Assembly: GCF_000196015.1 (NCBI RefSeq)
Contig: NC_007974.2
Span: forward strand, 930,001-994,000
Length of the DNA: 64,000 nt
Direction of reading: 5' to 3'
DNA from: Cupriavidus metallidurans CH34
GTDB taxonomy: Bacteria > Pseudomonadota > Gammaproteobacteria > Burkholderiales > Burkholderiaceae
A program made the translations under genes and the position numbers. The notes under the pieces are model-generated. The model saw only the letters and a program-made list of their open reading frames with translations, did no database searches and was not told the origin of the DNA. Shown here piece by piece: positions 51,535 through 60,419 of this stretch; the stretch's first letter is position 1, and every line of letters starts with the position of its first letter.

Positions 51535-51928
51535 AATCACGCTGACGCCGGCGTTCCACGATCTCGATCCGATGAACGTGGTCTGGCACGGCAACTATCT
51601 CCGTTACTTCGAGCTGGCACGCTGCGCGTTGCTGCAGCAGATCGACTACGACTATCCGCAGATGTCAGTATCGGGCTATGCCTGGCCGATCGTCGACGTG
51701 CGCGTCAAGTACGTTCGCCCGTTGCGATATGGCCAGCCTGTGATCGTGCGTGCCACGTTCGCGGAATGGGAAAACCGGCTCCGAATCGACTACGAGATGC
51801 GCGACGCGCTGTCCGGCGCGCGGCTGACCAAGGGATACTCCATCCAGGTGGCGGTGGATATGGCCACCCAGGAGATGCAGTACGTCAGTCCGCCCGTGCT
51901 GCTGCAACGGCTTGGAGTCGAGCCATGA
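51512..51928 (+). CDS. Hotdog thioesterase (YbgC/4HBT type, APE)
   Basis: 138-residue 4-hydroxybenzoyl-CoA-type thioesterase. Catalytic-loop motif FHDLDPMNVVWHGNYLRYFE is intact (Asp about residue 19). Equivalent to the cluster thioesterase (ApeK role). It may edit or release stalled chains. ATG 51512 follows CAGGAGCGCG, within the end of the LPLAT gene. Confidence 0.9.
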   Translation: MPRILSHEITLTPAFHDLDPMNVVWHGNYLRYFELARCALLQQIDYDYPQMSVSGYAWPIVDVRVKYVRPLRYGQPVIVRATFAEWENRLRIDYEMRDALSGARLTKGYSIQVAVDMATQEMQYVSPPVLLQRLGVEP

Positions 51929-52554
51929 TGCGCCGCCGGGCTCTGCAGGCGACGTTTGCGCTGGTGACGATGGCGGCGATGAGCGTGGTACCGGCGCACG
52001 CCGAGGATCTTTCCGCGGCCGTGTCGGCGCGGTTGTCCGATGCGCCGGTCATCCATGGTCAGTTCGAGCAGACGCGCCGCCTGGCCGGCTTCAGCAACCC
52101 GTTGATCTCGCGGGGCGACTTCGTGATGGCGCGAGGCCGGGGCGTAGTGTGGGCCACGCGCGAACCGTTCGCGTCGAGCCTGCTGGTCACGCCAGAGAAG
52201 CTGGTGATGCGGGGCGCGGACGGCAAGGTGCAGCAGGAAATGCAGGCCGATGCCCAGCCCGCCATGCGGCTGGTCGGGGAGTCGATGATCGCGATCCTGC
52301 GCGGCGACCTGCGCAGTCTGTCCACGCGCTTTAGCGTGACCGGCAAGCTCGTCGGCAAGTCGGGCTGGACGCTGACCCTGACACCGACCGATGCGGGTGT
52401 GCGCCGCGCGTTCACGCGGATCGATCTGGCCGGAGACCGCTACGTCCGCGACGTCAGGCTCGAGGAAGCCAGCGGCGACAGCACCGTCGTCAGGATGATC
52501 GACCCCGCCGGAGCGGAAAAACTCAGTCCTTCGGAGGAACAACGTTTTGAATGA
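51925..52554 (+). CDS. LolA-like outer-membrane carrier (APE)
   Basis: 209-residue periplasmic protein with a Sec signal (RRRALQATFALVTMAAMSVVPAHA) and a LolA-type half-barrel body (VIHGQFEQTRRLAGFSNPLISRGDFVMARGRGVVW). It is the cluster protein that ferries the lipid-linked polyene across the periplasm. Start overlaps the thioesterase stop. Confidence 0.88.
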   Translation: MMRRRALQATFALVTMAAMSVVPAHAEDLSAAVSARLSDAPVIHGQFEQTRRLAGFSNPLISRGDFVMARGRGVVWATREPFASSLLVTPEKLVMRGADGKVQQEMQADAQPAMRLVGESMIAILRGDLRSLSTRFSVTGKLVGKSGWTLTLTPTDAGVRRAFTRIDLAGDRYVRDVRLEEASGDSTVVRMIDPAGAEKLSPSEEQRFE

Positions 52555-54934
52555 ACTGGCCCACGGGGCCGCGATGCAGGGCGGGCTGACCCGCCGCGAG
52601 CGCCTGCTGGCGATTGGCTGGCTGCTGCTCGTGATTGCGCTGATCGCGCACCAGGTGCAGTTCTGGCGTGCATCGCGGCTCGACACCGACGTGATGGCGC
52701 TGCTGCCGACCAGCGAGCGCACCGCCACGGCCGATCGCGTGCTGCGGCAGCTGACCGACGGTGTGTCGCGCGAGATCGTCGTGTTGGTGGGGGGCTCGGA
52801 CTGGGCCCGCACGCGCGCGGCGGCGCAGCGCTTCTCGCAGGCCACGTCCGGCGGCAGCGCGTTGCTGAAGCCCGTCGACAAGATTGCCGCGTTCGATTTC
52901 GATGCGGCGCTGGCGTTCTACCGGCCGTGGCGCGACGGGCTTCTGACCGACGCGCAGCGCGAGGCATTGCGCACGACCAATGCCGATACGCTCGCGCAGC
53001 AGGCGCTGACGCGGCTCTACCAGTTTTCCACCGGACCGCGCCTGACCGATTGGGCGTCCGACCCGCTCGGGCTGTGGCAGAACTGGTGGCTGTCTCGCGC
53101 GGCGGTGACCCGCGTACATGAGCGCGATGGTCTGGCAACGGTGACCGGCGAAGGCAAGGATTGGGTGCTGTTGACCTATCGGATCACCAAGCCCGCGTTT
53201 TCCGCCAATGGCAGCACCGACTACGGCGACCTGCTCCACGCGGCGGAAGCGGCGGCGCGTCAGGGCGACGACGGCGTGCGCGTGGTGACGGCCGGCATCC
53301 CGCTGCACGCCGAAGCCGCGGCCGCGCAGGCCAATTGGGAAATGAACGTGATCGGATGGGGTTCGCTGGCCGCGGTGCTGCTGCTGGTGTGGCTGGCCTT
53401 CCGTTCGCTGCGGCCCATCGTGCTGGTGGGGCTGTCACTGCTGATCGGGACGGCGGCAGCAATCTCCGCCACGGCGATCGTCTTCGACCGCGTCCACCTG
53501 ATCACGCTGGTGTTCGGCGCCAGTCTGGTCGGGGTGGCCGAGGATTTCGGCATCCACTACTTCGTGACGCGCCAGGCCATGCCACGCGCGACACCGCCTG
53601 CCGTGATGCGCTTCCTGGCGCCCGGACTGGCGCTGGCGTTGTCTACGAGCGTAGTGGCCTATCTCGCGCTTGGCATCGCACCGTTCCCCGGGCTGCGCCA
53701 GATGGCGCTGTTTTCCGCGGTTGGCCTGATCACGGCCTTCCTGACCGTGCTGTTCTGGTTCCCTTTGCTCGATCGGGGCAACCTGCGTCCGACGCGTCTT
53801 TCCACCTGGCTTGCCGATAGCCTGGCGCGCTGGCCGTACGCACGCAATGACCGGCGTACCTGGCTGGCGCTTGGCGTGTTGATGCTGTTCATCGTGACCG
53901 GCATCTGGCAGGTGCGCGTTGCCGACGACATCCGGCAACTGCAGAGTTCGCCGCCCGCGCTGATCGAGGCGCAACGCACGGCAGGGCAGTTGCTGGGCAC
54001 GCCAAGCCCGGCGCAGTTCATCCTCGTGCGTGGCGCAACGCCGGACGAGGTGCTCGCGCGCGAGGAGGCGATCAAGGCCGGGTTGGCCGATGCGATCCGG
54101 CGCGGCGATCTGGCCGGCTTCATTGCGATCTCGGACTGGGTGCCGTCCGCCGGCCGTCAGCAAGCCGATGCCGCGCTGGCCGATCGGCAGGAGGCGGCGA
54201 TCCGCGCACGCGTGGCCAGCGCAGTGGGCGGCTCGATCGCGCCGCCCGCTCCGTCCGCGCGTGCTGGTGACGCCGTGCTGACGCTGCCCGCGTGGCTGGC
54301 GAATCCGGTATCGGAAACGCCGCGGCACCTGTGGCTTGGCCGCGAGGGCAATGGTTTCGCCAGCGTGATGCTGTTGCGCGGCCTGGACCACGTGTCGGCG
54401 ATTGACGGTATCGCGGCGTCGGTGCGGCAGGTGCCCGGCGCGGAGTGGGTCGATCGCGTGGCCGATATCTCGTTCCTGCTCCATCACTACCGGGTATTGA
54501 TGAGCTGGTTCCTGCTGGCAGGCGCCGTGGGCGTGGCACTGCTGCTCTGGTGGCGTTATGGCCGCTCGGGCTGGCGCGCCCTCGTGCCGACGCTGCTGGC
54601 GGCGGCGTTCAGTGTGGCCGTGCTGGGCTGGACCGGCGTGCCACTGCAATTGTTCTCGGTGCTCGCGCTGGCGCTGCTGCTGGGTGTGGGCGTCGACTAT
54701 GGAATTTTCCTGCTCGAACACCCGGGCGATGGCGTGTCCTGGACCGCCATCGTGCTCGGGGCGGCCAGCACGTTGCTGGCCTTCGGGCTGCTTGCGTTGT
54801 CGTCGACTCCCGCGCTTCATGCGTTCGGGGCGACGATGCTGTCGGGCGTGGGTGCGGTCTGGGTGATGTCGCCGTGGTTCAGGCCGCTGCCCGGAACGTC
54901 ATCGCATCAAATCAGTCAGGAAGGATCTCAATGA
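52547..54934 (+). CDS. MMPL/RND-type polyene exporter (APE)
   Basis: 795-residue inner-membrane exporter with two repeats: an N-terminal segment, a large periplasmic loop, then a five-segment block (about 265-430), a second loop, and a second block (from about 640). It is the MMPL-family exporter conserved in aryl-polyene clusters. TTG start at 52547 preceded by GGAGGAACAACGTT, inside the LolA-like gene; the next in-frame ATG is at 52574. The final GAVWVMSPWFRPLPG is followed by an ATGA overlap with the flavoprotein gene. Confidence 0.9.
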   Translation: MNELAHGAAMQGGLTRRERLLAIGWLLLVIALIAHQVQFWRASRLDTDVMALLPTSERTATADRVLRQLTDGVSREIVVLVGGSDWARTRAAAQRFSQATSGGSALLKPVDKIAAFDFDAALAFYRPWRDGLLTDAQREALRTTNADTLAQQALTRLYQFSTGPRLTDWASDPLGLWQNWWLSRAAVTRVHERDGLATVTGEGKDWVLLTYRITKPAFSANGSTDYGDLLHAAEAAARQGDDGVRVVTAGIPLHAEAAAAQANWEMNVIGWGSLAAVLLLVWLAFRSLRPIVLVGLSLLIGTAAAISATAIVFDRVHLITLVFGASLVGVAEDFGIHYFVTRQAMPRATPPAVMRFLAPGLALALSTSVVAYLALGIAPFPGLRQMALFSAVGLITAFLTVLFWFPLLDRGNLRPTRLSTWLADSLARWPYARNDRRTWLALGVLMLFIVTGIWQVRVADDIRQLQSSPPALIEAQRTAGQLLGTPSPAQFILVRGATPDEVLAREEAIKAGLADAIRRGDLAGFIAISDWVPSAGRQQADAALADRQEAAIRARVASAVGGSIAPPAPSARAGDAVLTLPAWLANPVSETPRHLWLGREGNGFASVMLLRGLDHVSAIDGIAASVRQVPGAEWVDRVADISFLLHHYRVLMSWFLLAGAVGVALLLWWRYGRSGWRALVPTLLAAAFSVAVLGWTGVPLQLFSVLALALLLGVGVDYGIFLLEHPGDGVSWTAIVLGAASTLLAFGLLALSSTPALHAFGATMLSGVGAVWVMSPWFRPLPGTSSHQISQEGSQ

Positions 54935-56160
54935 AGAAAGAGACAGTGGACGTACTGATCGTCGGCGCGGGCCCGGCGGGTTCCGTGGCGGCCGGATTGC
55001 TGCGCAAGCGCGGCATCGGCGTGCTGGTGATCGAAAAGGAAACGTTCCCGCGTTTCTCGATCGGCGAGAGCCTGCTGCCCCAGAGCATGGCCTACATCGA
55101 GGAGGCCGGTATGCTGCAGGCTGTGGTGGAGGCGGGCTTCCAGTACAAGAACGGGGCGGCCTTCGCGCGGGGCGACCGCTATACCGATTTCGATTTTCGC
55201 GAGAAATTCTCGCCGGGATGGGGCACCACCTACCAGGTGCAGCGCGCCCATTTCGACGATGTGCTGATTCGCGAGGCGCAGAAGCAGGGCGCCGAGGTGC
55301 GCTTTCGCCATGTTGTGGAAGCGGTGGACGTCAGCGGTGCCGCGCCGGTTGTCACCGTGCGCGATCCGGATGGCAACGTGTATCAGGTGGAATCACGCTT
55401 CCTGCTGGACGCCTCTGGCTTTGGCCGGGTTTTGCCGCGCCTGCTCGACCTGGAGTCGCCGTCGAATTTTCCGGTGCGCGCCGCCATCTTCACGCACGTG
55501 GCCGACAGGATTCCGGGGGGCAGCTTCGATCGCAACAAGATCCGCGTCAGCGTGCATCCGGAACACGTCGATGTCTGGTACTGGACCATCCCGTTCTCCA
55601 ACGGGCGTTGCTCGCAGGGCGTGGTGGCCGAGAAGTCGTTCCTCGACCGGTACGAAGGCGATGAAATGACTCGCCTCAGGCAACTCGTGGCCGAGGAGCC
55701 GGGCCTCGCGAAGCTGCTGAAGGATGCCGAGTGGGACACGCCGGCCCGCCAGATCGTCGGCTATTCGGCCAACGTCCGGTCGCTCTGGGGCAATGGCTAC
55801 GCACTGCTTGGCAATGCCGGCGAATTTCTCGACCCCGTGTTTTCGTCGGGCGTGACGATCGCATTCAAGTCGGCCAGCCTCGCCACCGCCTGCGTGGCGC
55901 GCGCGTTGGCCGGCGAATCCGTGGACTGGGAAACCGAGTACGCCAGGCCGCTGAAAGCAGGCGTTGACTGCTTCCGTGCCTTTGTCGAAGCATGGTACGA
56001 AGGCAGCTTCCAGAAGCTTATCTTCCATCCCAACGCGCCCACCGACATTCGCGACATGATCTCGTCGATCCTGGCAGGCTATGCCTGGGATCTGAACAAT
56101 CCATTCGTGACGGAGTCGCGCCGTCGGCTGAGCGTGCTGGAGCAATTTTGCGACGATTGA
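54931..56160 (+). CDS. FAD-dependent oxidoreductase, halogenase-like (APE)
   Basis: 409-residue flavoprotein of the tryptophan-halogenase/geranylgeranyl-reductase-like group. N-terminal FAD motif VDVLIVGAGPAGSVAAGLL, then PRFSIGESLLP, and the C-terminal GYALLGNAGEFLDPVFSSGVTIAFKS. The characteristic WxWxIP motif of halogenases reads VWYWTIPFSNG here, so only part is conserved. It may hydroxylate or desaturate the aryl head group. Start overlaps the exporter stop. Ribosome-binding site CAGGAAGGATC. Confidence 0.88.
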   Translation: MKKETVDVLIVGAGPAGSVAAGLLRKRGIGVLVIEKETFPRFSIGESLLPQSMAYIEEAGMLQAVVEAGFQYKNGAAFARGDRYTDFDFREKFSPGWGTTYQVQRAHFDDVLIREAQKQGAEVRFRHVVEAVDVSGAAPVVTVRDPDGNVYQVESRFLLDASGFGRVLPRLLDLESPSNFPVRAAIFTHVADRIPGGSFDRNKIRVSVHPEHVDVWYWTIPFSNGRCSQGVVAEKSFLDRYEGDEMTRLRQLVAEEPGLAKLLKDAEWDTPARQIVGYSANVRSLWGNGYALLGNAGEFLDPVFSSGVTIAFKSASLATACVARALAGESVDWETEYARPLKAGVDCFRAFVEAWYEGSFQKLIFHPNAPTDIRDMISSILAGYAWDLNNPFVTESRRRLSVLEQFCDD

Positions 56161-56729
56161 GGCTGCCCGCCGCGCTGGCGACGCTGGCTGCGTTGGCCGC
56201 GCTAGCGGTGCTGGCCGGTTGCGCCACCGTCGCCCCGACGCGGGCCGAGGTGCCGCTGTTGCGCCTGCCGCCGGCCTCGCTGGGCAGGACGCTGAGCCTG
56301 CAGCAGCAGATCACAGTGCAGTTCCCATCGCCGCAGGGCGAGCAGACACGTGACATGATCGCGATGCTGGAAGCCGATGCCGCCCATACGCGGCTGGCCG
56401 CCGTGGCAGGTGGCCAGGTGCTGGCGCGTATCGATTGGGATGGCCGGGACCTGCGTGTGACGCGGGCCCCGTGGGCCCCACGGGAACTGATGCCCGAGCG
56501 CATCCTGAGCGACCTGCAACTGTCGCTCTGGCCTGTCGAAGCGATTCAGGCGGCGCTGCCCGATGGCTGGCACGTCGATGCCACGCCGGCCATGCGTGTG
56601 CTGCGGTACGGCGATGAGGTCGTGGCCGAAGTGCGCTATCCGGATGCCACCACCACGCTGTTCACGCAGCGGCGTGACGGCTATCGGCTGACCATTCGCA
56701 CGTTGCAGGAAGAAGGAAAGACGCCATGA
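56148..56729 (+). CDS. DUF3261 lipoprotein (APE)
   Basis: 193-residue predicted outer-membrane lipoprotein. The TTG at 56148 after GGAGCAATT is taken as start; it gives a short signal with lipobox VLAGC (RLRLPAALATLAALAALAVLAGC) and overlaps the flavoprotein end. The body matches the DUF3261 lipoprotein of aryl-polyene clusters, thought to assist outer-membrane insertion of the polyene lipid. Its stop overlaps the next ATG. Confidence 0.82.
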   Translation: MRRLRLPAALATLAALAALAVLAGCATVAPTRAEVPLLRLPPASLGRTLSLQQQITVQFPSPQGEQTRDMIAMLEADAAHTRLAAVAGGQVLARIDWDGRDLRVTRAPWAPRELMPERILSDLQLSLWPVEAIQAALPDGWHVDATPAMRVLRYGDEVVAEVRYPDATTTLFTQRRDGYRLTIRTLQEEGKTP

Positions 56730-57916
56730 CGATCTATCTGAACGCAATGAACGTGATATGCGCGCTCGGTAGCGGCAGCGACGCCGTGCGTGCCGCGCTG
56801 TGGCGCAGTGACTGTCCGTTTGGTGGCGAGGTCACCGAACGCTATACGCCGGGCAGTCCGCTGCATCTGGGCACCGTTGCAGAGCCCATGGCGGCCACCG
56901 ACCTTCCGGCGGGCACCGCGCTGGAACTGGCCAGCCGCAACAACGCCATGCTGGAGCGCACGCTTGCCGGCTTGCGTCCGGCGGTGGATGCGGCCATCGC
57001 GCGGGTGGGCCCGATGCGGGTGGCGATCGTGCTCGGTACCAGCACGTCCGGCATCTACGAGGGCGAGCTTGCCGTGCGCACGCACGCGAAAGAGGGCACG
57101 TGGCCCGAGCAGTTCCACTACGCCCAGCAGGAGCTTGGCTCGCCGGCCCGGTATCTGGCCTGGCGGCTCGGCGTCGGCGGGCCTGCCTACACGATTTCCA
57201 CGGCGTGCTCGTCCAGCGCCAAGGCCATGTCGGCCGCGGCCCGCCTGATCGAGCACGGCATCGTCGACGTGGCAATCGCCGGTGGTGTCGACACGCTGTG
57301 CACGTTTACGATTTCCGGTTTCCTTTCGCTCGATTCGGTGAGCGCCGAGCGGTGCAACCCGCTGTCGGCGAACCGGCGTGGCATCAATCTGGGAGAGGGC
57401 GCGGGGTTGTTCCTGATGTCCCGCGAGGCCGGGCCCGTGCGGCTGACCGGCTGGGGCGAGACTTCGGATGCCCACCATATGTCCGCACCCGACCCATCGG
57501 GTGTCGGCGCGCGGACGGCCATGCAGCAGGCGCTGGCTCGCGCCGGACTGAAGCCCGCGGACATCGACTATCTGAACCTGCACGGAACCGCCACCGAGCA
57601 GAACGACGTGATGGAAGCGCGTGCGGTGTCCGACCTGTTCGGCGCCGGTGTGCCGGTCAGTTCCACCAAGTCGCAGACCGGGCACACGCTTGGGGCCGCC
57701 GGCGCGGTGGAAGCCGCACTGCTGTACCTGACGCTGACGGACAACCCCCGGGGTCGCCTGCCGCCGCACTGGTGGGATGGCATCGCCGACCCCGCGATGC
57801 CGCCGCTGCATGTGGTGGGCGCTGACGAATCCCTGGGCCGGCCGGTGCGCCATGCGGTGAGCAATTCATTTGCGTTTGGGGGTAGCAATTGCGTATTGGT
57901 GATGGGGGAGGGCTAA
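56726..57916 (+). CDS. Beta-ketoacyl synthase 1 (APE)
   Basis: 396-residue FabF-type condensing enzyme. Catalytic triad Cys-His-His: ISTACSSSAKAM (Cys about 156), LNLHGTATEQND (His about 284) and KSQTGHTLGAAGAVEA (His about 318); ends SFAFGGSNCVLVMG. It elongates the aryl-polyene chain with the chain length factor, corresponding to one of the two APE ketosynthases (ApeO/ApeR roles). Start overlaps the DUF3261 gene (ATGA). Confidence 0.92.
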   Translation: MTIYLNAMNVICALGSGSDAVRAALWRSDCPFGGEVTERYTPGSPLHLGTVAEPMAATDLPAGTALELASRNNAMLERTLAGLRPAVDAAIARVGPMRVAIVLGTSTSGIYEGELAVRTHAKEGTWPEQFHYAQQELGSPARYLAWRLGVGGPAYTISTACSSSAKAMSAAARLIEHGIVDVAIAGGVDTLCTFTISGFLSLDSVSAERCNPLSANRRGINLGEGAGLFLMSREAGPVRLTGWGETSDAHHMSAPDPSGVGARTAMQQALARAGLKPADIDYLNLHGTATEQNDVMEARAVSDLFGAGVPVSSTKSQTGHTLGAAGAVEAALLYLTLTDNPRGRLPPHWWDGIADPAMPPLHVVGADESLGRPVRHAVSNSFAFGGSNCVLVMGEG

Positions 57917-57918
57917 AG

Positions 57919-58392
57919 ATGCGCACACCCGCACCGATATCGACCTTGCCGCCCGTTGGCGAGCTGGTGCCGCATGACGGCGCGATGCGTCTGATCGACG
58001 AACTGCTGGCAGCCGATGACACCCAGTGCGTGGCGCGCGCGACAGTCAGGTCGACGCAGTTGTTCGTCGATGACGCTGGGATGCCCGCATGGATTGGCAT
58101 CGAGTACATGGCGCAGACGATCGCGGCATGGGCGGGTATGCAGGCTCGCGGCAAGGGATGCAAGCCCGGCCCGGGTTTCCTGCTGGGCTCGCGCCGCTAT
58201 GCCAGTGACGTGCCCGCGTTTCCGGTGGGCAGCGTGCTGACCATTCGTGCCCGGCTGGAGATGACGGGTGATGACGGCCTGTCGCTGTTCGCCTGCACGC
58301 TGGACATGGGCGGCCAGGAGGTGGCTCGGGCAACGGTTTCGGTATATCGGCCTGCGGACGCGCAGGCCTTCCTCGAGGGGCAGCAGACATGA
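57919..58392 (+). CDS. 3-hydroxyacyl-ACP dehydratase-like protein (APE)
   Basis: 157-residue hotdog protein of the ApeP type. Seen: VGELVPHDGAMRLIDELLA, PAWIGIEYMAQTIAAWAGMQ (active-site Glu helix) and FLLGSRRYASDVPAFPVGS. It removes water from 3-hydroxyacyl-ACP to build conjugated double bonds. ATG 57919 follows GGGGGAGGGC. It is the second dehydratase of the cluster beside the fused one. Confidence 0.88.
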   Translation: MRTPAPISTLPPVGELVPHDGAMRLIDELLAADDTQCVARATVRSTQLFVDDAGMPAWIGIEYMAQTIAAWAGMQARGKGCKPGPGFLLGSRRYASDVPAFPVGSVLTIRARLEMTGDDGLSLFACTLDMGGQEVARATVSVYRPADAQAFLEGQQT

Positions 58393-59120
58393 CAACCCAG
58401 ACCGTGCTCGTCACGGGATCATCGCGCGGCATCGGCCGCGCCATTGCGCTGCGTCTTGCGCGCGATGGCTATGACGTGGTGATCCACTGCCGCGCGCGTC
58501 GCAACGAAGCCGAATCGGTGGCCGACGCCGTGCGCGCGTTCGGCCGAAATGCGCGCGTGCTGTGTTTCGATGTCGGGCAACGCGAGGCCGCGGCCAGCGC
58601 ATTGCTGGCCGATATCGACCATCACGGCTGCTACTACGGAGTGGTCTGCAACGCCGGGCTGGCCCGCGATGCAGCGTTTCCGGCCATGAGCGGCGAGGAG
58701 TGGGACGAGGTGATTCACACCAACCTCGATGCGTTCTTCAACGTGCTCAATCCCGTGGTGCTGCCAATGGTGCAGCGGCGTCGGCCGGGCCGGATCGTCA
58801 CGCTGTCGTCGGCGTCCGGGATCGTGGGCAATCGCGGGCAGACCAACTACAGCGCTGCCAAGGCTGGGGTGATCGGCGCCACCAAGGCACTGGCGATCGA
58901 ACTGGCCAAACGCCAGATCACGGTCAACTGCGTGGCGCCGGGGCTGATCGACACGGAAATGATCGAGGAACACGTGCGCGAGGAAGCCATGAAGATGATT
59001 CCCGCCCGCCGCATGGGCACCCCGGACGAGGTGGCGGCCACGGTGGCGTTCCTGCTTTCGCCCGATGCCGGGTACATTACGCGCCAGGTGATTTCGGTGA
59101 ACGGAGGCATGTTCGGATGA
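58389..59120 (+). CDS. 3-oxoacyl-ACP reductase, FabG type (APE)
   Basis: 243-residue SDR with NADPH motif VTGSSRGIGRAIALRLA, VCNAGLARDAAF, the catalytic Ser in VTLSSASGIVGNRGQTNYSAAKAG (Tyr and Lys included) and the typical C-terminus FLLSPDAGYITRQVISVNGG. Reduces the beta-keto group in each APE extension. Start overlaps the dehydratase end by 4 bp, stop overlaps the next start. Confidence 0.95.
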   Translation: MTTQTVLVTGSSRGIGRAIALRLARDGYDVVIHCRARRNEAESVADAVRAFGRNARVLCFDVGQREAAASALLADIDHHGCYYGVVCNAGLARDAAFPAMSGEEWDEVIHTNLDAFFNVLNPVVLPMVQRRRPGRIVTLSSASGIVGNRGQTNYSAAKAGVIGATKALAIELAKRQITVNCVAPGLIDTEMIEEHVREEAMKMIPARRMGTPDEVAATVAFLLSPDAGYITRQVISVNGGMFG

Positions 59121-60346
59121 AGCGGGTGGTGGTCACGGGAGCGGGCGCGGTCAGCGCGATCGGCAACGACTGGGCGACGGTGCGCGAGCGCCTGGCCGCC
59201 GGTCGCAATGCGATAGTGGTCATGCCAGACTGGCGCGAGATCCGTGGCCTCAACACGCACATCGCGGCGCCGGTGCCGCCGTTCACGCTGCCGCCGCACT
59301 ACACGCGCAAACTCATGCGGACCATGGGCCGCGTGTCGCAGATGGCCGTGCTGGCGACCGAATCGGCGCTGGCCGGTGCCGGGCTGGCCGGACATCCGCT
59401 GGTGACCGGCGGACAGATGGGGATCGCGTACGGGTCCTCGACCGGCACGCCGTCCGCCGCGCAGGACTTCGCGCGGATGATGAGCGACCGCACCACCGAG
59501 GGCGTCAATGCCACCACGTACATCCGCATGATGTCGCATACGGCCGCCGTAAACATCGGCGTGTTCTTCGGCATCAAGGGCCGCATCCTGACCACGTCGA
59601 GCGCCTGCACGTCAGGCAGCCACGGCATTGGCTACGCATACGAGACGATCCGCATGGGCCGTCAGGTGGCGATGGTGGCCGGCGGCGCCGAAGAGCTTGA
59701 CGCCACGGAGGCGGCCGTCTTCGATACGCTGTTCGCCACCAGCACGCGCAACGATGCGCCCACGGCGACGCCACGACCGTTCGATGCCGCGCGCGATGGC
59801 CTGGTGCTGGGCGAGGGCGCTTGCACGCTGGTACTGGAGGAACTGGAGCACGCGCGCCAGCGCGGCGCCCCGATCCTGGCCGAGATCGTCGGCTATGGCA
59901 CCAACAGCGATGGCGTGCATGTGACCCAGGCCGACGCCGGCACGATGGCCCTGGCCATGCGGATGGCGCTCGACGATGCCGGCGTCTCGCCGGATCGAAT
60001 CGGCTACGTGAACGCGCATGGCACGGCTACCGATCAGGGCGATATCGCCGAATCACAGGCCACGCACGCCGTGTTTGGCGCCCGAATGCCAATCAGTTCG
60101 CTCAAGAGCTACGTCGGCCATACGCTGGGCGCGTGTGGTGCGCTCGAGGCGTGGATGACGATCGAGATGATGCGCGATGGCTGGTTTGCGCCGACGATCA
60201 ATCTGGAGAACCCCGATCCCCGCTGCGCGCAACTTGACTACATCGTGGGCGAGGGGCGTGCTATCGACACCGAGTACGTGATGAGCAACAATTTCGCGTT
60301 CGGCGGCATCAATACGTCGCTGGTCTTGCGCCGCTGGAGCGACTGA
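59117..60346 (+). CDS. Beta-ketoacyl synthase 2 (APE)
   Basis: 409-residue FabF-type condensing enzyme. Triad in LTTSSACTSGSHGIG (Cys), VNAHGTATDQGD (His) and LKSYVGHTLGACGALEA (His); closing SNNFAFGGINTSLV. It differs from synthase 1 around the active site (ACTSG rather than ACSSS), as the two APE synthases usually do, one for priming and one for elongation. ATG 59117 overlaps the FabG stop. Confidence 0.92.
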   Translation: MKRVVVTGAGAVSAIGNDWATVRERLAAGRNAIVVMPDWREIRGLNTHIAAPVPPFTLPPHYTRKLMRTMGRVSQMAVLATESALAGAGLAGHPLVTGGQMGIAYGSSTGTPSAAQDFARMMSDRTTEGVNATTYIRMMSHTAAVNIGVFFGIKGRILTTSSACTSGSHGIGYAYETIRMGRQVAMVAGGAEELDATEAAVFDTLFATSTRNDAPTATPRPFDAARDGLVLGEGACTLVLEELEHARQRGAPILAEIVGYGTNSDGVHVTQADAGTMALAMRMALDDAGVSPDRIGYVNAHGTATDQGDIAESQATHAVFGARMPISSLKSYVGHTLGACGALEAWMTIEMMRDGWFAPTINLENPDPRCAQLDYIVGEGRAIDTEYVMSNNFAFGGINTSLVLRRWSD

Positions 60347-60370
60347 GTCGTTCCTGACCCTTTCGGCCTT

Positions 60371-60397
60371 TTTCGATCCTTTTCGATCCTTTTCGAC
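60371..60397 (+). repeat. Short tandem repeat of TTTCGATCCT
   Basis: Two exact copies and a partial third copy of the 10-base unit TTTCGATCCT in the 73-bp gap between ketosynthase 2 and the phosphopantetheinyl transferase. It is the only sizeable gap late in the APE operon. Confidence 0.75.
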
Positions 60398-60419
60398 GCA
60401 TTCGAACCCTTCCACTGAC

